Source: Oidiodendron maius Zn (lineage: Eukaryota; Ascomycota; Leotiomycetes; Myxotrichaceae). From it: a DNA stretch of 64,000 bases. Below the pieces are notes generated by a model that saw only the letters and a program-made list of their open reading frames with translations, did no database searches and had not been told where the DNA came from. Position 1 is the first letter of the stretch. Each line of letters opens with the position of its first letter. Positions 22,993-31,887 of this stretch are shown piece after piece. The position numbers and the translations under genes were made by a program. The stretch spans positions 310,001 through 374,000 of the forward strand of contig KN832892.1 of assembly GCA_000827325.1 (NCBI GenBank), in the 5' to 3' direction.

Positions 22993-24084
22993 CTAAACTC
23001 TTGACAGTGTTTTGCCTTTTGAGTTCCTTACCCCTTCCTGGAGCCAGCTAGGAAGGCCACGTAAGGTAGACAAGAGCCCACTAAGCCGCCCCGGCAAAAT
23101 TATTTGTGCGCTCTCTCCGCGAAGCACCTGCTCGACAATAGCATCCGCGACGGTTCCTGGCTCTAAAACAATGTCATTGAAGCCTGGTTTACGTAGCAAC
23201 TCATCGATCAGCGGTGTCCGGATCCATGTGGGGTGAATGACACTAGAATCTGCATTAGCTTCCACTAGATCTTGGCCTGCATAAATTTATTCAAACTGAC
23301 CTAGTTCGTACTCTCCTCGCGCTGTACCTATGCTTCAGCTCTTGGGCAAGTCCCTCGTGGAAAGCAAGTGCTGCAGCTTTAGTACAGGAGTAATCCACAT
23401 TTGACGCCAGCGTAATAAAACTGGCAACACTTGCCACGGTAACAACATGGCCATGATCCGTCTCAATCATGTGAGGCAAGAACTCTTTGATCAAGTTAAA
23501 ATGTGCAATGATGTTCACGTTGAAAGTCTGGTGGACTGTTTCTATTGGTTCATCAAGAATAGTCATTCCAGCTCCAATACCTGCGTTATTAATCAGCACC
23601 GTCGGATGTCCGATCTCTTGTTGGATCTTTGCGCGCTTTCTTGGATGGCATTGGCATCTGTCAAGTCAACCTCATAGAAGGCCACGCCGACCGGGAATGG
23701 CTTGTTTGGCGGCTTCACATCCACAACAACCACCTTAATACTAAGTTTTGCGAATTTCTGGACCATCAGCTCGCCAATGCCACTGGATCCCCCTGTAATG
23801 AGGACGATCTCTTTTTTCCAGTTCCAGGTGTCGCGAACATAGTTGTTGAGTGCCCGGTTGCTTAGGTAATTGTTTGCTCGATAGATGGTGCCTAGTCCGA
23901 TGAGGATTTTGAGCCCGGTTTGGAACGTGGATAGTGCGGTCGACTTTTGGGTTATGTATCCGAGCGACTTTTCTATCTGCTGAGGTCTCTTGATACTTGC
24001 CAGGAACAGTGCGCCTGTGAAGACGGGCTGGAGAAATATTTCTCGGAAGGCGACGACAACTCTTTCGAGAGGGAAAGAGCTCAT
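22993..24084 (-). pseudogene. short-chain dehydrogenase/reductase (SDR16C/RDH10-like), one frameshift
   Basis: Exons 24084-23301 and 23242-22993 around a 58-bp intron (GTCAGT...TCTAG, joined as R-T-S-V-I-H-P). An N-terminal hydrophobic anchor region (res ~1-70) precedes the Rossmann motif LITGGSSGIG, then LINNAGIGAG, VASVASFITLASNVDYSCTK (Ser...Tyr-x3-Lys) and a C-terminal lipid-droplet/ER style tail. The coding sum is 1,034 nt, one short of a multiple of three. The frame slips by one base near 23600, between the D-L-T-D segment and K-I-Q-Q-E-I-G. Otherwise conservation is full length (~344 residues), so this is either a very recent pseudogene or an assembly error. Substrate class: retinol/sterol-like lipids, by family. 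Confidence 0.75.
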
Positions 24085-24607
24085 TTTTTAGTTATTAAAA
24101 CGATTCAAGAGGAGGTATTGAAATTTTATGAGTACGAAAAAAGGCTGTCGAGGGACATTGCGTCTCCTACTTAACTCAGCCCGAACAACCATATTGCGGG
24201 GTAATCGATTTGGTACCAGGCCACTCTGCCTCCATTCCAACGTACTCATCCGGTCGCCCCTCGGCAACCGGAACACTACTTCCGAATCAGGCATGGTCGA
24301 ATATTTTTCATCCTGTGATATTGATATTAAACTAGCATAACGGAGATCCGCAGATCTAACTTAAGCTACAGTAAGAAGGCCTACTGCGGGAGGATCAAAC
24401 GAGTACTAGGCCAATTCTGGCGCTGCAATCTTCCTGCGTCGACCGCAACTTTACTTCTAAATCCAGGAAGAATTCGGCGTCAGCCGATTAGCTAATATTC
24501 TTTTAATTTGCTGCCTGAAAAGTCTAGGCTTTTCTATTCTGGACGTAATATATATTGTATAAACAGGACAGCTTACCAACTAAATTTCTCACGTTCCATT
24601 ACGAGAT
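24085..24607. promoter_or_regulatory. divergent intergenic region between SDR and hydrolase genes
   Basis: About 520 bp shared by two outward-facing genes. A TATA-like run ATATATATTG lies near 24548-24557, ~55 bp before the hydrolase ATG. No gene. Confidence 0.4.
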
Positions 24608-25522
24608 ATGCACATCATGGTGTCTTCCGAAAACTTATCCATTTCCAGTTCTCGCCCAAACCACCGTATCTCCATCTCAGTTTATGAGCCGCCTCTATCT
24701 ACGGGCGGTCTCATACCCGTGGTGGTGATGGCCCACGGTATTGGTGCCATAAAGGAGGCTGGTTTGGAACCTTTCGCAGCTGCTTTTGTCGGTGCGGGAT
24801 ATGCAGCAATCACCTTTGACTATCTACACTTCGGTATGAGTGACGGCCAGCCACGCGGTTTGCTGAGCGTTCCCCAAGAACTACGAGATTGTAAAGACGT
24901 TATTGCGTGGGTCCGCCAGCAGCCCCGCCGCTTTGATATTAATCGGATTGTTTTCTGGGGCTCTAGCTTCGGTGGAATGCATGTTGCGAGCTTGCTAGCG
25001 GAGGATCATGGACTGGCTGCTGGAATTGCCCAATGCCCTTGCGTGGATGGACTCGGGGCTAGTCTGCAAATACCTCTTGTCACCACTATGCGCCTTATAT
25101 CTGCCGCGCTACTTGATTATCTCTCATCTTTCTTTAGCGATACTCCAGTATATATACCGCTCGCTGGCGACTCATCAACGCTGGCATTGATGATGGGGGA
25201 GGAAGTCGTAGAGGGGTGGGCAAGGATTACACCTCGCGAGGGCGTTGACTTCCCTAATAGGATTGCTGCAAGATCGATTTTAAGTTTGAGCTTCAACAGG
25301 CCGTTCTTGAAGCTTCATCGAAGTGTCAAACCGCTGCTGGTAGTTTTGCCGACTTGGGACCATCAAGCCCCTCTGGGAGCTGCTGAAGACGCAGTCCGTC
25401 GAGCTCCACTTGGAGAGAGCCTGAGAGTAAGTGGAGGACACTTTGATCTCTATAAATGGGGCCCTAGCTATACTGAGAATCTGAATGGCCAACTTTCCTT
25501 CTTGAAGCGAGTGATTGGTTAG
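24608..25522 (+). CDS. alpha/beta hydrolase of the polyketide-transferase (af380-like) type
   Basis: Intronless, 304 residues. VVVMAHGIGAIKEAGLEPFA is the oxyanion region and AGYAAITFDYLHFGMSDG the following strand-helix, both characteristic of the DUF/S15-like hydrolases annotated as polyketide transferase af380. Nucleophile Ser120 sits in WGSSFGG, acid Asp251 in TWDHQAP and base His278 in GGHFDLY, so the triad is complete. No signal peptide or TM. Related enzymes release or transfer polyketide chains in fumagillin-type clusters, or simply hydrolyse esters. The second ATG (residue 4) is an alternative start. Divergent from the SDR. Confidence 0.82.
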   Translation: MHIMVSSENLSISSSRPNHRISISVYEPPLSTGGLIPVVVMAHGIGAIKEAGLEPFAAAFVGAGYAAITFDYLHFGMSDGQPRGLLSVPQELRDCKDVIAWVRQQPRRFDINRIVFWGSSFGGMHVASLLAEDHGLAAGIAQCPCVDGLGASLQIPLVTTMRLISAALLDYLSSFFSDTPVYIPLAGDSSTLALMMGEEVVEGWARITPREGVDFPNRIAARSILSLSFNRPFLKLHRSVKPLLVVLPTWDHQAPLGAAEDAVRRAPLGESLRVSGGHFDLYKWGPSYTENLNGQLSFLKRVIG

Positions 25523-25639
25523 AGTTCTACCTCATCTGGTAGCTCCCTAAAATATATAATCTAGCGCACGTCAGGGTCCATAGAGCCCATCCCCTCAAAG
25601 TTCACGATGTACTCTCTTTGAATATTTTAAGTATCACGG

Positions 25640-26115
25640 CCATATAGGCTTAAGCCAAAATTCTCTTCCAGATACCGTAGAGACTTTAAAAAAGCACATA
25701 ATATAATTTCAACAATCTCTGCTCGAACTATTTAGAATACATTAAAGTCTTTAGGCTATAGCTGCTATAAACTAACATATATGCCCAGCTTCATAAGGAA
25801 GTCTAAAGTTACACAATTTAAATTTTACTTAAAGTATAATACTGGACACTAGAAGACTAGAACTATATTATTTAGACTAACGAGATATCCATTATATTGG
25901 ATAGTCAAAGAAAGATAAATCGCGTTTAGCGTTTAAATTTAGAGGCATATAGCTACTACTATATAAAGCATTAACGGAAGGGGTTTATGAAGTTTATGTT
26001 TATGGGTCTCTTATATGACAATAAGGGGCCTTACTATACTTAGGAAGAGATTGAAAAAGAGAAAAGGAAGCAATTAAGCAGCTTAAGAAGAAGAATAAGG
26101 AGACCTAAGCCTATT
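25640..26115 (+). mobile_element. decayed Tc1-type transposase fragment
   Basis: Very TA-rich sequence whose translation, interrupted by stops, follows fungal Tc1 transposases: ISARTI then NTLKSLGYSCYKLTYMPSFI (the 'tVrraLkslGys...r' linker), later TRYPLYWI (position of the first catalytic Asp strand), KFMFMGLLYDNKGPYYT and KRKQLSSLRRR. Density of TAA/TAG and lack of CpA suggest RIP. No terminal repeats were recognised, so the limits are approximate. Confidence 0.65.
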
Positions 26116-26941
26116 GTTAAAGCTTATTGGGAGATAAGAGAATGCTATGTGTTACCTTCAAATTAGTCGATAGAGCCTTACTTGGAAGCAGACAAAAAAG
26201 ATGGTGTAGTAGCTGTGAGTAGGCTAGTTTATACTTGAAAGCCTCTATAATATGGAAGGCAACTCGAAAGTCACTTTGATAGGCACTTGAAACTGCCCTA
26301 CATGAAAGAAGGCTCACCATCCACCTCTAGAGCCACTACTCCATGTGGATATCATTGGGATCCATGACTGACCTTCACCTTGACACCCAACTTCACTCTC
26401 CGTATTGTATACTTCTCCCATCAAGATGTATTAGACCACTGGTGTAGATTGTTTGCGAGAAGAGACAAACCAAAACTTTTTACATAACTTACATCGGGAT
26501 ATCGTAATTGTGCGGATTCTAATCCTCCTCAGATCGCTCGCCAGTCATATTACCAAAGGGGGGCACACTTCTTTTGATCATGACATAGATACTTAATTGG
26601 TAATATCAACGGCTCTTCGGTGGGCATTTTCCTGTCTGGCTGGTAAAACTTCGTATTCGTATTTCCATATTAGTATTCGTATTTTCGCATTAGTATTCGT
26701 ACTTCCGTATTCGCATTTCCGTATTCGGAACCTCGTATTTGGTTGTCGATCCGAGAACTGTCAGGAGCAAAAAGAGCTTAGAGTGTTTTGTCCCTATTTT
26801 ATTTATCGCTGGTCAATAAAGCCTTTATTTAAAGTAGAAGGGATAGTGACTGCTCATTTGTTCTCTATGACAGAGAAACTAACGTAAATATCTTCCGTCC
26901 TCTCCCTGTTTCTGTGTGCACACGCATTATTAGCTCTAGCT
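26116..26941. repeat. intergenic with GTATTCG-type microsatellite (26651-26742)
   Basis: An imperfect tandem array of GTATTCGTATTTCC-like units spans 26651-26742. The remainder has no coding signal; a CT-rich leader precedes the SRPBCC start at 26942. Confidence 0.6.
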
Positions 26942-27522
26942 ATGGTGTACATCGTGTCCACTCAAGTGGAGGTCAAGCGCAGCCCTGGACAGGTCAGAAG
27001 CGCAGTGAGTTGGTATAAATCAAACAGTTTGAAGACTGAACTAAATAGGAGGACAACTAGTTCCTTGATTTTGATCGATTTTCAGAATGGCACGGAGAGT
27101 TCGCTCTGCGGCGACTTCGTGTAGATAAGCCAGATATCGAACCAGGAGACATAATCGAATTTCGAATCCAATCTGACCACATATCGGTATCTCCTGTAGT
27201 TCTTGTATGTTGTATATCACACCACAAAGCCTTATGAAAATGCTCATATGCCGTCTAGGTGAATACAAGGGATGAGTTTGGTTGGGAATCATCCTTTCAC
27301 GGCATTGGAAGGGGCAGGCACTACTTCCGCTTCCAGTCGAGCAAGAAGACACCAATTTCAACTGTAGTAGAGCATTGGGAGGAATTCTCGGGTCTAAATG
27401 AACTTGCATTCAGACTCGCCCCTTCGCTAGGGACGAAAGTCCGGAAGCAATTTGAGACATTTAACAATGATCTCAAAATGAGGGTAGAGAGTTTATGGCC
27501 CGAGAATACGCAATTGTTCTAG
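26942..27522 (+). CDS. SRPBCC (START-like) domain protein
   Basis: Three exons (26942-27004, 27061-27204, 27259-27522; introns 56 and 54 bp) give 156 residues. The fold signature is an N-terminal strand with a helix at residues 22-40 (SAFLDFDRFSEWHGEF, the 'v.aVl.dfd.y.eW' motif), then VNTRDEFGWESSF and a long C-terminal helix LAPSLGTKVRKQFETFNNDL. SRPBCC proteins bind hydrophobic ligands in a deep pocket; in fungal clusters they act as cyclases or carriers. It lies between the hydrolase and the efflux remnant. No signal peptide. Confidence 0.85.
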
Positions 27523-27599
27523 TAGGTAAATGGATGAATTCAGATTAGTTGATATTTAGTAACATTGTGTACTATCTTTGATAGTATACGTGGTGAGAA

Positions 27600-28308
27600 T
27601 TGCTAGGACGCCTAGGGAGGTTTGGAGCGGACACCCATTTTTGACCAGGCGCCTCTACACAACCAAAAGTTCTCGCTTTACCTCATTCCTCTCATCCATC
27701 GTATCGTATGGAGGCCGACGTAAAATAAGCTTCTACAGCCTCTCACGCCCCGGCATTCGGATGCAGCTAAGTTCCGGCCGGCCAGACGCATCCGCCGGAC
27801 GGAGCCAACTCCCGATCCACTATCCGTCTAGTAATGGTGCCTTGGCATGCACCATTACAATAGCAGAAGCTGACGTCGCCGCCGCAACAGGAATCTAGGA
27901 CTTCCTTTACAGCTTTGGAATCATATAGGGAGTTTCTATCCCTGGTGTTGCGTTCAATAATCGGTTTTCTCAACTCGCGACAAGAATCGGCGACCCTGCT
28001 ACGCGAGAGCTGTTAGAGGACGGAGGAGCTTATGAACATGCGACGAAAGCTTTTGTCGACTCATTCTCAGACCAGCCAGTCTTGAAAGCACAGATTATCA
28101 CTATTTAAAACGACAGTTTAATGCTTGTCTGGCAAGTTGCGATTGGAATTGCGGGTCTGGCTTTCTTGTTGGCGTTTGTGGAGCAGGAGATCGCACTAAG
28201 GACTGGGCTTGAGATGGAGCTTGGAATCCAGGAGAGGTAAAAGAAATCCGAAAAGGCTGCTGAATTAGAAGAACTGTATGGGGCAGCCGTGACTCCTGGA
28301 CTAAGTTA
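27600..28308 (+). pseudogene. MFS drug/toxin-efflux transporter remnant (C-terminal half)
   Basis: The sequence follows the C-terminal half of fungal 14-TM MFS exporters: REVWSGHPFLTRRLYTTKSS, then after a shortened stretch AEADVAAATGI, VSIPGVAFNNRFSQLATRIG, DPATRELLEDGGAYEHATKA and the last TM VWQVAIGIAGLAFLLAFVE. Stops interrupt the frame in the 27890-27930 region, near 28107 and near 28239; each sits where a Trp, Tyr or Lys codon is expected. Several TM segments between 27700 and 27830 are missing or scrambled. The N-terminal half is absent. Confidence 0.75.
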
Positions 28309-29164
28309 AGTTAAATTAAGTAGAGCTAAGTTAATTGTATAAGATTCTCGCTCTAGGGCTATAAGATGTCCCACGTTCTTCGGTATTGGCTATTGCTTCT
28401 GGGCTTAAAAACTCACCGCTCGCAACCGGTTGAGCCTAGGGTCCAATCATTGTTGCTTCCACTTAACCGTCCATCACCTCCATCTTCCTGCGATTGAAGC
28501 TTCTCCGTTGCTTTCACAAATTGAATCGCCGCCTTAATAGCTTTCATGTCGGGTTTCAATTCTCTTTGCCCCCCTCAACCTGCTTCTCTGTTCGTCTCTC
28601 GATCTGACCACTCCATCCACCCAACACGCGAATGACATGTCACATCCCTATTCCCCTAAAGCTTCCTGCAGCGTTAGTCTAGGCTCAGGCTATTGTGGGT
28701 ACTGGAAGAAGGGGTGCTGCACCGTCTACATCTCCGCCCTACACTCATACCGTGCCGAATTCGCTCTACGTATCCGCGTCCAGTGATTGTTATCGTTTTG
28801 GTTGTGATCTGTGACAGAGAGGATGGCATTAGTTGCAGGATTTAGAATGTGACCTTGACAATGGATGCGGTGATGGCCGGGCCGGTACTGTTGTGTGATT
28901 GTTATACAAATTAGAGTGGGAATCCCGACAATTGGATCGCCTCCGCACAGACATGGCACTTGGCAGTCGTTCTTCGACTATGTCCATATGAGCGTCAACT
29001 ATATTGTTGCAGTAGTAGGGCAAGTGGCGCTATTAATCGTTTGCTTGATTGTTGATTGCGGGCATATTCAGATTTGGAGTGGCATTGGGAGCATAAAATT
29101 GGTTAGGATTGAGGAGAGCTAGTCATTGACTTAGCAAGGTGTGGTTTTAACTTAAGAACAACAA
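28309..29164. other. intergenic, no gene seen
   Basis: Opens with AAGTTAAGTTAAATTAAGT-like low complexity at 28300-28335. Short frames at 28726-29122 on both strands overlap and lack family features. Confidence 0.35.
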
Positions 29165-29500
29165 AACTTCTCCTCTGGGAGACAGTGTTGGAGCACGAAT
29201 AGCTAGAGTGACATTGTATTTAGTATCACGTATAGGCGCTAGACCACATTCATCTATAGATAATATCCATTGGATATTGGTTGATTTCTCTGAAGCTGTG
29301 AGTCTCCGGTTAATTGGTGTTGAATCACATCACGCCTTGGCACTTTTGACGCATCTTCGGATTGTTGATTCAGAAATATTATACGCATTTACACAAGCTC
29401 TTTTGCTTGAAAACTGGCTAGCTTTGTAGGCCTGGACTGCTAGAGCAATAAGACCCTCGTTTCGAGCCACCCTTCTACCCTGTCCTGGATTCACAACAAC
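29165..29500 (-). mobile_element. pogo-like transposase N-terminal fragment, decayed
   Basis: On the minus strand the translation reads EGLIALAVQAYKASQFSSKR, then NAYNISESTIRRCVK, STPINRRLTASEKSTNIHWI and LSIDECGLAPI. This is the psq helix-turn-helix followed by the CENP-B/Tc5-type second helix-turn-helix of fungal pogo transposases. One in-frame stop lies between the two and the catalytic domain is absent. It abuts the 3' end of the sugar-porter gene (stop at 29511). Confidence 0.65.
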
Positions 29501-29510
29501 AAGTGCCTTT

Positions 29511-31237
29511 TCAATCTGTAGAGTGTTCAACCGTTATTGCCCTCTCCTTCTGTTCGTTCTCTGCCAACCTGTTTTCTAGATCATGGGTTTCAAACTCCTC
29601 CCTCCTCATAGTCGGAACGAACCATGAGGAACCGCTAAATAACGCATTCATCTCCTCAAGTGGGCGCTTCGCAGTCTCGGGCATAAAGGCCCAGAAGAAG
29701 ACGGCATTGGTAAAGTTGCATACAACAAACAGTAGGAAGTAGCGCCAGTTAATGTTGTCGATAGCTGGGCTCGTAATTTGACCGATCATGGTGTTGAAAG
29801 CAAAGGACGTCATAGCACCGATGGAAACACCCTTGGATCTAGTCTTTGTATCGAAGATCTCGGCAGGAATGATCCATGATAATGAGCCGCAGGTGAATGA
29901 GAATGATATTTGGTACACCCAGTTTGTGGCAATGAAAGCCCAGCCTAAAGAATGTTGAGTTGATGTGGATACATTTGGAAAGGAGGCAATTGCGGCGGTG
30001 ACGATGATGAAGCAGAGACAGTTGATCAGATTGCCGATTATCAAAGGCCAGCGACGACCAAGTCGGTCAATGAAGAGAATTGTGCACAGAATTGCAAGAG
30101 TAGATAGGATATTGCTAACACCTTGGTACTTCAACGCATCCTGTGTAGGGATTTGTAAGGTGGCGTATATTTGCGGCGAGAAGTACTGAATTGCCGAAAC
30201 ACCAGTCATCTGCACGGATGCTTGGAGAGCAGTTACAAGAACGAGACGTCGAAAGCTTGCCTTGTTTGTAAACAGATCATGATACCCTTTAGCCCCGTTT
30301 TCATGCTCGTGGGCGATGGCGGCTTCGATCTGCTCATATTCGGATCGTACCCAGATGTCCTTGTCGTTACCACTGGCATGTAGTCGAGCTAGTGTTTTTA
30401 AGCCCTGATCCGATTTGCCGTGATCGATAAGCCATCGAGGGGATTCTGGGAAGAGCAGGATAAGAATTGCTAATACTCCCGCAGGAATAATTTGGATTCC
30501 AAGAGGAATGCGCCATTGGTTATTATTTGTTGGTCCGAGGTGAAGATTGGTGCCATAGGTAGTCCAGGCTATGAAAGTTCAGTACAGCTGGAATATTCTG
30601 GTAAGGGAGAAGGCACCTACCAGCGACAGTGGCTCCAATGGCTAACATAAATTGTTGGAGACCGGTAATACGTCCACGAATAGACGGATGAGCAATTTCA
30701 GCTTGATACAGTGGAATAATCATAACCATGATCCCAACGCCCAGCCCCGCAATAAGCCTTCCAGAGTATAAATACCCGAGACCCTGAGCAGATGTCTGGA
30801 GGCTACCACCCAGGCAGAAGATTATAGCGCCCATCATAATAGTAAGTCTGCGACCAAACCAATCCCCGGTCGGCCCGGCAAAGGCAGCACCAACGAAGGC
30901 GCCGCCAGTAAAAACGGAAACCACAGCGCCGCTGAACGACATTTAGCTAGCATCACGGTTTGAATGTGATCCGTACGTACACCTCATTTGCACCCGGGTC
31001 TTTAAAGGTTGACTCGAAGGATTTAGATGCAACGACGCCACCGATTACACCGAGATCATATCTGCACGAACTTCAGTGGTTGAATTTTGAAAATTATTAT
31101 TCAGATACGTACCCAAAGAGGAAGGAGCCCAATGAAGCGAAAACCCCAACTAAAAACTGTTTCTGTAGCATTAGAAGATGCAAAAAGCAAGCAATAGATG
31201 TTCGACTTACTTGATAGGTCCTAGGATTGAGCACCAT
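29511..31237 (-). CDS. MFS sugar porter
   Basis: Five exons (31237-31211, 31162-31113, 31061-30981, 30931-30621, 30568-29511), introns 48-52 bp, 508 residues. Sugar-porter signatures: FLVGVFASLGSFLFGYDLGV in TM1, GDWFGRRLTI in loop 2-3, RLIAGLGVGIMV in TM4, PESPRWLIDHGKS in the central loop, QMTGVSAIQYFSPQIY in TM7, DRLGRRWPLI and PAEIFDTKTRSKG. Twelve TM segments expected. The first exon encodes only nine residues, so the start depends on splicing; an internal ATG at 30942 lies within an intron and is not the start. Divergent from the GH3 gene and probably co-regulated with it; likely imports mono- or disaccharides. Confidence 0.9.
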
Positions 31238-31887
31238 GTTAGGAGATATGTGTGACTTGTAGATCAACGGCAAATTAAACAAGCTACTGGCTAGTATTCT
31301 GAGGGAACGGAGTCCAAGAAGTGGCCGACGTCGAGAAGATGTTGCGAGTCTTATAGTATTCCGGGGGAGAATACGGGGGGCGGTATGTTATCGAAGAGCT
31401 CCGAATGGGGTGCCCAATTCTCCAAATTTGCTCTCGGGTTGTGGGGTTCACAGAATGCTGCTCACTCCAAATTATAGATCCCGGAAGGCCAAGCAAACTT
31501 CGCGGGGAACTGTTCAGGGATCGGGTAGGGGTTATCATCGGACGGTGGGCTGCCGATACTCCCCAGCTGAATCGTTTGAGAAGCGGAATATCGGGAGAAA
31601 TGCAGCAAGGTAGATTCAGCACCAGCAACTTTATGACCCACAAGAAATATATTTAATATTTAGTAATCCAAGTTTTTGCAGAAGATTTCTTGACATCATA
31701 TGCCTTTAATAGTGAAGCAAACTAAAGAAAACCGAAATGAGAGTAAGATTCAAACGCATTGAAGCTTGCTCTCCTTGTTATGTATCACTCCTCCCCTCCG
31801 GTCTTTGAGAATAAGCTCCTTGAGCAACAACAGGATATCGACCACTCCAGTCTCGGCTTCGACCAGAGATGCCAATTGACGAACATC
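31238..31887. promoter_or_regulatory. divergent promoter, sugar porter / GH3
   Basis: 650 bp between the two starts. It contains CCGATACTCCC (31553-31563; inverse GGGAGTATCGG) and CGGAATATCGG (31584-31594), both of CGG-N5-CGG type. Three SYGGRG sequences matching the CreA consensus lie at 31441-31446, 31502-31507 and 31561-31566 (inverse). This suggests activation by a zinc-cluster protein and glucose repression; inference only. Confidence 0.5.

Noticed and set aside
30932-30980. ATG at 30942 as the start of the sugar porter
   Set aside because: It lies inside a 49-bp intron with good GTACGT and TTCAG ends; the upstream exons supply the expected TM1 (FLFGYDLGV).
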